A program made the translations under genes and the position numbers. A DNA stretch of 33,120 nt from Candidatus Poribacteria bacterium. Lineage in GTDB: Bacteria > Poribacteria > WGA-4E > WGA-3G. The stretch lies in assembly GCA_022828145.1 (NCBI GenBank), contig JAJEJA010000110.1:1-33120 (forward strand). The letters are read 5' to 3'. Each line of letters begins with the position of its first letter. Positions within the stretch are counted from its first letter, which is position 1. Below are positions 1 to 7,796 of this stretch, one piece after another. The notes beneath the pieces were generated by a model. That model saw only the letters and a program-made list of their open reading frames with translations, ran no database searches and was not told the DNA's origin.

Positions 1-912
1 AGAGACACTCTTGACGAAGTTATTATCCGTATTGATACCGCTTATCAAAGAATGTTCGACGGGCTTGGTGGTAGACCTAAGAAAAAGCGTAAAGGTAAAT
101 ACCGTTCTGCCAAGTTTCAATCTGGATATAAGGTTGAAAATGGGCGTGTTCGTATTTCCTTCAAGTCTTGGAACGAAACTGAACAGAAACTCAAATTTGA
201 CAAACGATGGTTTTCTTTCCATCAACATCGTGACGGGTCTGGTAATATTTGTTATATCCAAATCCTTCGCGATAGTGTTGGTGAATACTGGCTTTACATC
301 ATTACTGACGACACTTCTACCGAACCCTTTGCTGCCACAGGTGAGAGCGTGGGTATAGACTTCGGATTGAAAACATTTTTGACACTCAGTAATGGTGTAA
401 AGATAGAGTGTCCAGAGTTCCTGAAACAATCCTTGAACAAGTTGCGGTCTGCTAACAAGTCCGTAAGCCGTAAGCAGAAAGGTTCTAACAACTGGTATAG
501 AGCTGTGCTTGATCTTGTCCGGATCTATCGTAAAGTTGCCTTGCAGCGTCTTGATTGGCACTGGAAAACTGCTACAAAACTTTGTAGGGACTTTGATACC
601 CTTGTCACTGAAACACTTAACATTGAAGGTATGAAACGATTGTGGGGCAGGAAAATATCTGACCTTTCTTTTTCGCAATTTATCACTATACTTGACTATA
701 AGTGTTTCAAACATAATCGCACCTTTCACAAAATCGGACAATGGACTGCCACAACTAAACCTTGTTCAGATTGTGGACACTCTAACAAAAACCTTTCTCT
801 CTCTGATAGACAGTGGCTATGTCCTGAATGCGGTTCACACCACGATAGAGACATAAACGCTGCTATAAACATTTTACGGGCTGCTTGTTATCCCGTTGTG
901 GAGCAGATGTAA
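1..912 (+). CDS. tnpB: TnpB-family RNA-guided nuclease (IS200/IS605 OrfB), 5' end outside window
   Basis: The open frame runs from base 1 to a TAA at 910-912, so the start lies upstream of the window; the first internal ATG (base 52) falls inside the conserved N-terminal region and is unlikely to be the true start. TnpB proteins are transposon-encoded, RNA-guided DNA nucleases. The RuvC-like catalytic site is visible in three parts: Asp in GIDFG (358-360), Glu in NIEGMKR (625-627) and Asp in HDRDINAA (850-852). Between the last two lies the four-Cys zinc ribbon, CSDCG (763-777) and CPEC (820-831). All catalytic and zinc residues in view are present, so the nuclease may be functional. No TnpA (Y1 transposase) gene is seen in the window; it could lie upstream or be absent. 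The right end of the element should lie shortly after 975. Confidence 0.9.
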   Translation, partial: RDTLDEVIIRIDTAYQRMFDGLGGRPKKKRKGKYRSAKFQSGYKVENGRVRISFKSWNETEQKLKFDKRWFSFHQHRDGSGNICYIQILRDSVGEYWLYIITDDTSTEPFAATGESVGIDFGLKTFLTLSNGVKIECPEFLKQSLNKLRSANKSVSRKQKGSNNWYRAVLDLVRIYRKVALQRLDWHWKTATKLCRDFDTLVTETLNIEGMKRLWGRKISDLSFSQFITILDYKCFKHNRTFHKIGQWTATTKPCSDCGHSNKNLSLSDRQWLCPECGSHHDRDINAAINILRAACYPVVEQM

Positions 913-985
913 GACGTTTATCAAAAAAACGCTAACTGCTATGAAGCACAAGCCCCAGCCTTTAGGCTGTGGGTGGCTTGACTGG
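850..985 (+). ncRNA. Candidate TnpB guide RNA scaffold (omega/reRNA) and element right end
   Basis: In IS200/IS605 elements the guide RNA overlaps the 3' end of tnpB and runs to the right end of the element, the guide being the flanking DNA. Just after the stop codon there is an imperfect hairpin with CAGCC at 956-960, a TTTA loop and GGCTG at 965-969. It is extended by CCC/GGG with a bulge and followed by GGCTTGAC at 975-982. This hairpin plus TGAC end resembles the right ends of many IS605-type elements. The exact 5' end and the transposon/guide junction near 982 are inferred. Confidence 0.5.
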
Positions 986-1066
986 CATAAGCAGAGCAAA
1001 AACGTTAAACTTTTAGAATATAAAAAACAGAATTTGATGAAATTCAAAATACATAAAGGAGTAAAA

Positions 1067-1861
1067 ATGAAACGTACTTTTTTTGTTTTCTTATCTGTGC
1101 TTTTGTTAGCACAATTGAATGGACTGTATGCAGATGTATTGGACCCAGATTTAGTGCTTTATTTCGATTTTGAAGAGTTTAACGGTAACAGTGTTATTGA
1201 GAAATCTGGACGGGGTTACGATGGTGAAATCAATGGAAAAGTCACACAGTCTAATGATGGGAAATTTGGTAAAGCAGCTGAGTTTGCATCAGGGAGCTTT
1301 CTTGATTTAGACGGTCCAAACATTAATCCTGACGATATTCCGACTGAAGGAATGAGTGTCGTTGCTTGGATTAATGTTAATGCAATAACGGATATGGCAA
1401 TTTTTAATGCTCGTGCACAGGACAATACGTGGTTGGTTCATCCTGAGGCACGTGGTGATGGTAATTACCGTTGGCTGAATCGTAGCTCTGGAGGGAATAC
1501 AATATTTGATATCAAAAATGGTAAAAACAGAGCAAACGAATGGGTGCATTATGCTGGAACATTTAGCCGTGAAGAGGGTGAAGCTTTTCTCTATATTGAC
1601 GGTGAACAGGTCGGTAATGAGAAAGCAAGAATAGGCACACCTATCGCTGGAGACTGGGGACAAGGGGCACGTGTAGGCTATAATATTGACAATAACCGGC
1701 CTTTTGCTGGGTTGATGGATGAACTGAATGTGTGGAAACGTGGTCTAACGCAGGAAGAGGTAAAATCTATCATGGAATTCGGCATGATTGAACATCTTGC
1801 TGTAGAAGCACGTGGAAAATTGGCAACAACATGGGGTCGGTTGAAGCAGACAAAGCGTTAA
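1067..1861 (+). CDS. Secreted LamG/concanavalin-A-like domain protein
   Basis: A 264-residue protein. The ATG at 1067 is chosen over upstream in-frame codons because it has a clear AAAGGAG ribosome site at 1055-1061 and opens a signal peptide (MKRTFFVFLSVLLLAQ, ending near LYA-D). Residues about 25-230 form a laminin-G-like jelly-roll: the start LVLYFDFEE, a GRGYDGEING strand, a VVAWINV core, EWVHYAGTF, FLYIDGEQVG and a final GLMDELNVWKRGLTQEEV. Such domains bind glycans or proteins outside the cell; the ligand is unknown. The C-terminal end, GKLATTWGRLK, is shared with the other LamG protein of this window (32246-33016), suggesting a common tail with its own role. It stands alone between a transposon end and a repeat region. 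Confidence 0.85.
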   Translation: MKRTFFVFLSVLLLAQLNGLYADVLDPDLVLYFDFEEFNGNSVIEKSGRGYDGEINGKVTQSNDGKFGKAAEFASGSFLDLDGPNINPDDIPTEGMSVVAWINVNAITDMAIFNARAQDNTWLVHPEARGDGNYRWLNRSSGGNTIFDIKNGKNRANEWVHYAGTFSREEGEAFLYIDGEQVGNEKARIGTPIAGDWGQGARVGYNIDNNRPFAGLMDELNVWKRGLTQEEVKSIMEFGMIEHLAVEARGKLATTWGRLKQTKR

Positions 1862-1873
1862 ACCAACAACATG

Positions 1874-1948
1874 CATCCTTGATTGTGCTGCTCCGTATCA
1901 AAATAATCTTGATTGCGGTTGTAGCACATTCATCCTTGATTGTGCTAC
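1874..1948. repeat. 16-bp direct repeat and terminator-like hairpin after the LamG gene
   Basis: CATCCTTGATTGTGCT occurs at 1874-1889 and again at 1931-1946. The second copy lies in a hairpin with a perfect 8-bp stem, GTAGCACA (1921-1928) and TGTGCTAC (1941-1948), 12-nt loop. It is placed 60 bases after the LamG stop and could end that transcript, but no strong T-run follows; it may instead be a dispersed repeat. Confidence 0.45.
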
Positions 1949-1977
1949 TTTCAATATCCTTAACACCTGAATACTAA

Positions 1978-2131
1978 TAACGTGAGTTTGATAATCAGAA
2001 CAAATAACTTACGTAGGTTGGGTTGAGGAACGAAACCAACATCTTGACCCATTATAAAACAATACATGTCGGGTTTCGTGCCTCAACCCGACCTACAACG
2101 AATACTGCATTTAATTATCAAACTCACGTTA
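1978..2131. mobile_element. MITE-like palindromic element, copy 1
   Basis: Perfect 18-bp terminal inverted repeats, TAACGTGAGTTTGATAAT at 1978-1995 and its complement at 2114-2131. Inside is a second inverted pair, GTAGGTTGGGTTGAGG (2013-2028) and CCTCAACCCGACCTAC (2081-2096), matching at 15 of 16 positions. The element is non-coding. TAATA abuts both ends of the ACGTGAG...CTCACGT core (1975-1979 and 2130-2134), a possible short target duplication. The right terminal repeat supplies the TAA stop codon of the minus-strand methyltransferase at 2129-2131. Confidence 0.75.
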
Positions 2132-2998
2132 ATAACTTATGCCACTAAGGCGCGCATGTGCTGTTACATGGATCGGTAAAAAGAAGGGACGTTTTGATGT
2201 AAGGACCTCCTGACGGATTCTAACTGCTAATGTTTCAACGTCAACCTGTTCTGCTGTAGCGATTCCGTATGCTTCTATAAGAGGTAGAAGGCTTTCAAAA
2301 ATCGTCTCCATGTATCTGTATCCTGCCCAATCTTCTGCTGCACCGATAGGGGAATGGAGATGTATCTCCGGTGCCGGTAGACCCGCTTGGATAAAAGTAC
2401 GGTACAACCCTATCCCCATGTCAAGATAGGCACCAGAATGTTCAAAGACTTCTAAAATCCATTGGATAAGTTGATTTATGAGTGGCGTATCCGGATGGAA
2501 CAGTGAGGGATAAAGGGTGTACTCCGGTTCTTGAAACGCAACAATACCATCCGGTTTTAAGTGTGAGATGAGTTTACCGAATGCCTCTTGCGGATTCGCC
2601 ATATACATTAAAACGAACCGTCCGACAAGCGCATCAAATTTGTTGGGAAAAGTCAGTTCCCGGGCATCCGCTGCGATAAATTGGATGTTTTTTATACCAG
2701 CATCTGCTGCTCTTTGACGCGCAGTTTCAAGAATGTTAGAATTGATATCTACGCCAACAACCTGTCCGGATGTACCGACAAGTTTCGCCAGCATAAAGGC
2801 GACATCCCCAGCACCACTGCCGACTTCCAAAACGCGCATCCCTGCTGAAATACCAGCGCGTTCACAAAGAAGCCGAGTTGATGCTCCATAGATTCTTGAT
2901 TGTTCTATGAGACGTGTCGTTTCGTGGGAGGTACGTCCTAAGGTATAGGTCGCGTCTCTATGATTATCGAGCGTCCGCTCCACATCTGCCTTGGTCAT
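2129..2998 (-). CDS. Class I SAM-dependent methyltransferase (UbiE/COQ5-like), paralog 2
   Basis: A 289-residue Rossmann-fold methyltransferase. Motif I is VLEVGSGAGDVAFML (about residues 55-69) and motif II the acidic GVDINSNIL; the NIQFIAADARELTFP segment matches the adenine-side motif, followed by FDALVGRFVLMYM. The C-terminal half, with HPDTPL and GAYLDMG, probably shapes the substrate site; the substrate is not predictable. It is a tandem duplicate of the next gene (about 60% identical by eye) and starts 12 bases after it, so both are likely co-transcribed. No good ribosome site precedes the ATG, consistent with coupling to the upstream gene. Its stop codon lies within the terminal repeat of the adjoining MITE, so the original C-terminus may have been altered by that insertion. 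Confidence 0.88.
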   Translation of the reverse strand: MTKADVERTLDNHRDATYTLGRTSHETTRLIEQSRIYGASTRLLCERAGISAGMRVLEVGSGAGDVAFMLAKLVGTSGQVVGVDINSNILETARQRAADAGIKNIQFIAADARELTFPNKFDALVGRFVLMYMANPQEAFGKLISHLKPDGIVAFQEPEYTLYPSLFHPDTPLINQLIQWILEVFEHSGAYLDMGIGLYRTFIQAGLPAPEIHLHSPIGAAEDWAGYRYMETIFESLLPLIEAYGIATAEQVDVETLAVRIRQEVLTSKRPFFLPIHVTAHARLSGISY

Positions 2999-3010
2999 GA
3001 TTGCATTCGT

Positions 3011-3847
3011 TTATGTCGGGAGTGTGACGTGTGCCGTGATATGTGGGGGTAACATAACAGGTCGTTTCACTGCAGCAACCTCTTCCCGGATACGACTTGC
3101 AAGCGTATCAACATCTAATTCATCAGCGGTTGTAATTTCGTAAGCCTCAAGTAGCGGTAGGATACTCCGAAAACTGTTTTCAAGGTAGCCATATCCGTGC
3201 CAATCTTCTGGACCCCCCATAGGTGCTTCAAAATGCAATGTAGGTTCTGGTAACCCCGCAGCAATGAAAGTTTTATAGAGATCCATCCCCATCTCAACGT
3301 GTGCACCTGATTGTTGAAAAACGGTGCGGCCCCACGCAATTAGATTGTTCATCAGAGGTGTATCTGGATGAATAGCAGCAGTATAAGGTGAAAATTCTAC
3401 CTCTTGGAAAGCCACGATGCCGCCAGGTCGTAGGTGTTTTACCAGATGTTTGAGAGCGTCTGCGGGTTCACCCATATACATCAGGACGAGTCTGCCGACA
3501 ATTGCATCAAAATCGTTTGGGAGTTCAAGCGTTCTTGTGTCGCCTGCAATGAATTCTATGTTGTTAAATTGTGCTTCTGCTGCGCGTGCTTTGGCAGTTT
3601 CAAGGATATCAAGGTTGACATCTACGCCGATAACTGTCCCTTCAGCACCGACAAATTCTGCAAGTGTAAGTGCAACATCACCTGCGCCACTACCGACATC
3701 AAGAACTTTCATGCCTTCTGTAATTCCACTTCTCAGGAAGAATCGGCGAGTTATATCGTCATAGAGTTGTGATTGTTTGATCAGACGTTCTGTTTCAGAT
3801 TCACTACGTCCCATTGTATATTCTGCGTCTCTGTTCTGTTTGTTCAT
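3011..3847 (-). CDS. Class I SAM-dependent methyltransferase (UbiE/COQ5-like), paralog 1
   Basis: A 278-residue class I methyltransferase with motif I VLDVGSGAGDVALTL, the acidic GVDVNLDILETAKARAAE loop and the NIEFIAGDTRTLELP segment; then FDAIVGRLVLMYMGEPADAL and the GGIVAFQEVEF strand. It shares nearly all these blocks with the downstream paralog, including the N-terminal YTMGRSESETERLI, which corresponds to YTLGRTSHETTRLI. Small-molecule methylation is likely, substrate unknown. An AGGA ribosome site lies about 7 bases before the ATG. It follows the TonB-dependent receptor gene on the same strand, separated by a strong hairpin, so it may be a distinct or attenuated transcription unit. Confidence 0.88.
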   Translation of the reverse strand: MNKQNRDAEYTMGRSESETERLIKQSQLYDDITRRFFLRSGITEGMKVLDVGSGAGDVALTLAEFVGAEGTVIGVDVNLDILETAKARAAEAQFNNIEFIAGDTRTLELPNDFDAIVGRLVLMYMGEPADALKHLVKHLRPGGIVAFQEVEFSPYTAAIHPDTPLMNNLIAWGRTVFQQSGAHVEMGMDLYKTFIAAGLPEPTLHFEAPMGGPEDWHGYGYLENSFRSILPLLEAYEITTADELDVDTLASRIREEVAAVKRPVMLPPHITAHVTLPT

Positions 3848-3866
3848 GCTTATTCCTAATGGTATA

Positions 3867-3904
3867 ACTTGTTAGGAAACGTTGCGATACGTTTCCTAAC
3901 AAGT
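3867..3904. terminator. Strong 16-bp hairpin between receptor and methyltransferase genes
   Basis: ACTTGTTAGGAAACGT at 3867-3882 pairs perfectly with 3889-3904 across a 6-nt loop. It begins 12 bases beyond the receptor stop codon (minus strand). No T-run follows on either strand, so it may act by 3'-end protection or attenuation rather than as a classical intrinsic terminator. Confidence 0.55.
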
Positions 3905-3916
3905 GTAATGTGGTTG

Positions 3917-6670
3917 TTAGAAACTATAACCGACTTTGGCATACCAGAACGCACCGTCAAACCCGAAAGGACTAAATTGACCATATTTATTGCCAATATC
4001 AGGTGGATTATAGTTATCACCTTTCATCGCTGACGTGTCTTCCGAATACGCAGGATTTTCATCGGGGTATTGATTTAGCACATTGTTGGCACCCACTGTG
4101 ATGGCTATGCCACTATCAGCTGTATAGGTAAGTTCAAGGTCAACTGTAAACTTTGCAGTGTAGGTTGCATTATCTTCAGAATCATACCAATTGCTGAAAT
4201 AATTGAGCCGCCCAAGGGCACCGATTTTCTCATTGAGAGGTTGCAGAACTGTCAAACTTGCTCTGTGTTGTGGCAGGTTCTCTTCAAGTTCTTTGATACG
4301 ATGGTCTACATTATCAACCAAACCTTTTAGGGTGAGAATTTCGGTCTCTTCAGCGGTTCTATCAGCAGCAGCTTTATCGTTAATGGCTTTAATTCTGGCG
4401 TTGTCCGCTAAACCTTCTTCAGCTATACCGTGTGCTTCCAATTCCTCAATCCATTTTACCCGTTGGTCATTATTTGTAACAGTGGTTCTTGTATAGTTAT
4501 ACACACCACTTACGGTACCTGTCAGGGATGGAATTGGTGCCGTGATGACGATGTCAATCCCTTGTGTTGTGGTATCAAAATCGTTGGTAAAGAAGCGGAA
4601 TTCTTGCAAGTTTGCTGCACTGGTTACGCCTTCTTTAATGAGATCTTCTTTCTGCTGATCAGTCAAGCCAAAGTCTTGAGAGAGCGCGAGACGATCTTTC
4701 ATACGAATATCAAAGAAGTCTACAGTGAAGTCTACATCTACCATTTTAGCCGTGAAACCACCGGTGAAGTTATTTGACTTTTCCGGATCAAGAGCGTTAT
4801 CTTCCTTCCCTGTTACGACTGCAACAGCAGGGTTAGTAGAAGGAATAGTACCGTTGTTGACCAGATCGTTCTTAAGGAAATTGAATTCAGTCGTAACGTT
4901 AAAAGCATTCTGCTGACCAGGTGTCGGTGCACGGAACCCACTGCTGTAACTACCACGGAATTTCATATTTTCAGTGATTCCGTAATTCGTTGCAACTTTG
5001 AAATTGACTGTACTGCCGAAATCCTCAAAGTCCTCACCGCGTACAGCAAGAGCAAGAAGCCAGTTATCAATCGGTCTGATTTCACTTTCAACATAAGCAG
5101 CAACATTATAACGGGTCCAGACACCTGCGGCGATAGGACTGAAACCTGAGAAGCCGTTTGACGCAGCACTGAACCCTTGACTTGCCAAAGGTCCGATCTG
5201 ATAAGATTCTCTCTGTCCCTCTACAATTTCAAAACCTTCGTTTCGATATTCAAGACCGGATGCAAGGAATACCAATTCATGTAACGGATATGTTACATCA
5301 AGGTTAAGGTTGTAGTCGGTCTGAATATAGTCGCCTGGGTCAAAATCGGTGGGCGTATCAGGACCGAGGGAAGCATTCACTGTGTTGAAGATGAAGAAAT
5401 CAGCGTGGTTTCTACCGAAATATGCACTGAGATCCCAGGAGAGAGCTTCTCCTAAAGATTCTTCAAACGCCTCACCTTTTACGCCGACTAAAACTGAACT
5501 ATCTTCCATAAATGCACCGAAACGGGGAGTGAATCCGCCCGGGAACATCTCTTGGAACGTAAATAAGTTCGGGTCATTTTTAACCGCAGTTAACATTTCC
5601 GCGTCAGGGACGTGGTCAACTATTGGAATGTCGTCAGCAGAGGAATCAACACCTTCTTCTAACCCCGACAAGTTACCGACGAGGAGCGTTTTACCACTAT
5701 CACCACTAAATACCGCACTACGTGTATTTGGATTTCTGAAATAGAAACCGCCTTCAACGCGTTTGCTCGCATAGTTTGCATGTCCGTAGAAGTCAATTGC
5801 ATCTGAGAGGGTGCTGCCGTAGTTCGCGAAGAACTTCAGATCATCTTCAACGATAGGTAGTCCCCAGATTTGCGCTGGATTTCTCACATTTGTATTTCCA
5901 GCCATCTCTAATGCTTTGGCATCATTTCGTTGAACAGAACGGATCGTTGGGTCTGCTCCGCCGCGTTCAATACTCAGGTTAACCCATGTTTCTGGCGTTC
6001 CTAAACCGATGTTTCCAGCGATTGAGAACTGACGGCCATCTCCGTAACCATAGATACCAGGTTTAAATTCAAGACTTCCACCTTCAAAATTGTCTCTGAG
6101 TTGGAAGTTCATCACGCCAGCGATTGCGTCTGAACCGTATTGTGCAGATGCACCATCGCGCAGCACTTCAACCTGTTTTAAAGCAATAGCCGGTATAGGC
6201 GAAAGATCGGGACCTTGTGCACCATCCGCCAGACCGTTTCCGAGCCAGTGAATAACAGCAGCACGGTGCCGTCGTTTGTTGTTAACTAATACGAGTGTGT
6301 GGTCAGGTGCTAATCCACGAAGGTTCGCAGGACGCACCACTGTGCCAGCATCACTAATCGGCTGCGTATTGACATTGTATGATGGAACTAAAGTTCTTAA
6401 CAGATTTGGCAAGTCAGTGCTACCCTGTTTCTGGAAGTCCTCATTTGATACAATATCAATAGGGACAGCCGATTCAAGCACGGAACGAGGGGCTGCACGT
6501 GTGCCTACAACAACCACTTCCTCAAGCTCAATAACATCTTCATCTGCCGCCATCTCGGTTTCCTCTGCACCTTCTTCCTGAGCCATTGCTACAGGTATAG
6601 AAACCAGACATACCGCTAAAGCAAACGATAACGCCAGCAGTGTTGTTTTCAAATTGACTGTGATCTTCAT
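3917..6670 (-). CDS. TonB-dependent outer-membrane receptor
   Basis: A 917-residue receptor that would import a ligand across the outer membrane using TonB energy. The ATG at 6670 is chosen because TAAGGAGA (6679-6686) sits just upstream and a signal peptide follows (cleavage near AMA-QEE, residues 30/31); an in-frame codon at 6730 lacks these. After an acidic linker, EVVVVGTR opens the plug domain (about residues 50-170), with the well-conserved core VEVLRDGASAQYGSDAIAGV. The rest is the 22-stranded barrel, ending in a GYSF terminal phenylalanine. Residues about 730-800 are odd: a highly charged, helix-prone stretch (IEELEAHGIAEEG ... DHRIKELEENLPQH) within what should be a barrel loop. The ligand is unknown. 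Two methyltransferases follow downstream, and a ZIP transporter is divergent. Confidence 0.93.
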   Translation of the reverse strand: MKITVNLKTTLLALSFALAVCLVSIPVAMAQEEGAEETEMAADEDVIELEEVVVVGTRAAPRSVLESAVPIDIVSNEDFQKQGSTDLPNLLRTLVPSYNVNTQPISDAGTVVRPANLRGLAPDHTLVLVNNKRRHRAAVIHWLGNGLADGAQGPDLSPIPAIALKQVEVLRDGASAQYGSDAIAGVMNFQLRDNFEGGSLEFKPGIYGYGDGRQFSIAGNIGLGTPETWVNLSIERGGADPTIRSVQRNDAKALEMAGNTNVRNPAQIWGLPIVEDDLKFFANYGSTLSDAIDFYGHANYASKRVEGGFYFRNPNTRSAVFSGDSGKTLLVGNLSGLEEGVDSSADDIPIVDHVPDAEMLTAVKNDPNLFTFQEMFPGGFTPRFGAFMEDSSVLVGVKGEAFEESLGEALSWDLSAYFGRNHADFFIFNTVNASLGPDTPTDFDPGDYIQTDYNLNLDVTYPLHELVFLASGLEYRNEGFEIVEGQRESYQIGPLASQGFSAASNGFSGFSPIAAGVWTRYNVAAYVESEIRPIDNWLLALAVRGEDFEDFGSTVNFKVATNYGITENMKFRGSYSSGFRAPTPGQQNAFNVTTEFNFLKNDLVNNGTIPSTNPAVAVVTGKEDNALDPEKSNNFTGGFTAKMVDVDFTVDFFDIRMKDRLALSQDFGLTDQQKEDLIKEGVTSAANLQEFRFFTNDFDTTTQGIDIVITAPIPSLTGTVSGVYNYTRTTVTNNDQRVKWIEELEAHGIAEEGLADNARIKAINDKAAADRTAEETEILTLKGLVDNVDHRIKELEENLPQHRASLTVLQPLNEKIGALGRLNYFSNWYDSEDNATYTAKFTVDLELTYTADSGIAITVGANNVLNQYPDENPAYSEDTSAMKGDNYNPPDIGNKYGQFSPFGFDGAFWYAKVGYSF

Positions 6671-6739
6671 AAATATAGTCTCCTTAGGATTTTCGTAAAA
6701 ACGCCTATGCCATAAGACAAGGATAAACATTGAAGTTAT

Positions 6740-6759
6740 ATGTTCTTCAATTAGAACAT
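6740..6759. promoter_or_regulatory. Operator-like dyad upstream of the receptor gene
   Basis: ATGTTCT (6740-6746) and AGAACAT (6753-6759) form a perfect 7-bp dyad separated by TCAATT. It lies 70-90 bases before the receptor start codon. It could be a repressor site or a leader hairpin; the regulator is unknown. It does not resemble a recognisable Fur or Zur consensus. Confidence 0.4.
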
Positions 6760-6834
6760 TTATTATTAGACATATAATCTACTCATTAAGTTTACACAAA
6801 ATTTGCGTAAATTACCAGAATAAAATAAACCACT

Positions 6835-6897
6835 AAGTGCAACATGGGCATGTGGCATGCCGAATCGCTCAGTTAAGAGTATAACATAGTTGCACTT
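6835..6897. promoter_or_regulatory. Nested inverted repeats in the receptor/ZIP divergent region
   Basis: AAGTGCAAC (6835-6843) and GTTGCACTT (6889-6897) are a perfect 9-bp inverted pair, 45 bases apart. Inside lies a tight hairpin, GGCATG (6847-6852) with CATGCC (6856-6861). The pair lies 35 bases before the ZIP start codon and between the divergent genes, so it could be a shared control site. Confidence 0.4.
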
Positions 6898-6931
6898 GAT
6901 TTCAAAAGAAAAATCTGCTATATTTATAATT

Positions 6932-7681
6932 ATGCTACTATTATATTTGTCTATTGCAACTTTCACGGTGCTTTTTGGTGCCGGAATCGCCCTGTTTTAT
7001 CGGGAAAAACAGACCGAATTTGGCTTAATTTTCGGTATTACTGCCGGGGCAGTCTTGGGGATAGTGTTATGGTTGATGATTGATTTCTTCACTGAGAAAA
7101 ATTATATTGCAATATTGTTGGTTTGGGTAGGTTTCCTTTTGATCTATCTGATAGAGCATGTTACACACCGAATGCATGAACATCTTGTCAATCAAGAGGA
7201 GGCACAAAAAAAACAGATCTGGGGAATAAGTCTAACGATCATAGGTTTATCAATACATTCGGTTGCGGATGGATTTAATCTCAGTGTAGCATCGCTTAAG
7301 GGATCAGAAGGTAATGCCCTGGCCCTAGCTATCATGTTGCATAGATTACCTGTAGCCACGGTATTAACAGCAGCAATACATCGGAATTACGGATTTGTAC
7401 AGACAGCATTTTGGCTTACACCTTTTATCGCGGCACCATTTATCGGCGCGTTTCTGACAGAACAATTTTTACACAGTATCTTTGGAGAGTTGGTCGACTA
7501 TCTATTCGCTTTCGCAGCGGGGACCCTATTACACATCGTGATGGATGGTTTACGGGGCGGCCACATCTCATCAACAGAAAAGGTGAGTAATGGTGTTAAA
7601 ATAGCATTTGTTGTCGGATTCGTTTTGACGCTATGGGTAATGTATGTTATGCCTGAGGCGGGGCATGGACATCTACATTAA
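6932..7681 (+). CDS. ZIP-family metal transporter-like membrane protein
   Basis: A 249-residue integral membrane protein with about eight hydrophobic segments. The ZIP signature is visible: HSVADGFNLS (about residues 109-118, the TM4 metal-site helix) and HRLPVATVL (137-145, TM5). The segment between TM3 and TM4 carries a His-rich stretch, EHVTHRMHEHL, typical of ZIP metal-sensing loops, and the C-terminus ends GHGHLH. ZIPs move zinc, iron or manganese into the cytoplasm; here the exact metal is not predictable. The start is uncertain: the ATG at 6932 lacks a Shine-Dalgarno site and an in-frame TTG lies at 6890. A TATAAT at 6925-6930 is too close to serve this ATG. It is divergent from the receptor gene. 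Confidence 0.82.
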   Translation: MLLLYLSIATFTVLFGAGIALFYREKQTEFGLIFGITAGAVLGIVLWLMIDFFTEKNYIAILLVWVGFLLIYLIEHVTHRMHEHLVNQEEAQKKQIWGISLTIIGLSIHSVADGFNLSVASLKGSEGNALALAIMLHRLPVATVLTAAIHRNYGFVQTAFWLTPFIAAPFIGAFLTEQFLHSIFGELVDYLFAFAAGTLLHIVMDGLRGGHISSTEKVSNGVKIAFVVGFVLTLWVMYVMPEAGHGHLH

Positions 7682-7691
7682 GGATGCCCAG

Positions 7692-7777
7692 GCTGGTAGT
7701 GCGATGTCCTTATCACACCTACCAGCGCCAATTTAGTGATTTTCCCAGGCCGGTAGGTGCGATTTCCTAATCGCACC
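7692..7777. repeat. Pair of palindromic REP-like repeats
   Basis: First unit: GCTGGTAG (7692-7699) with CTACCAGC (7719-7726). Second unit: GGTGCGATT (7756-7764), loop TCCT, AATCGCACC (7769-7777), a perfect 9-bp stem. Both carry variants of a GGTAGGTGCGAT..CCTTATC/CCTAATC core, so they are two copies of one dispersed family placed between two plus-strand genes. Confidence 0.65.
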
Positions 7778-7796
7778 AGACCGAAGGTGAAACAGT

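Noticed and set aside
896..1066. N-terminal extension of the first LamG protein
   Set aside because: It overlaps tnpB and its guide-RNA scaffold; the ATG at 1067 has the ribosome site and signal peptide.
3867..3904. Classical intrinsic terminator for the receptor gene
   Set aside because: The stem is perfect, but no T-run follows on either strand, so only a general hairpin call is made.
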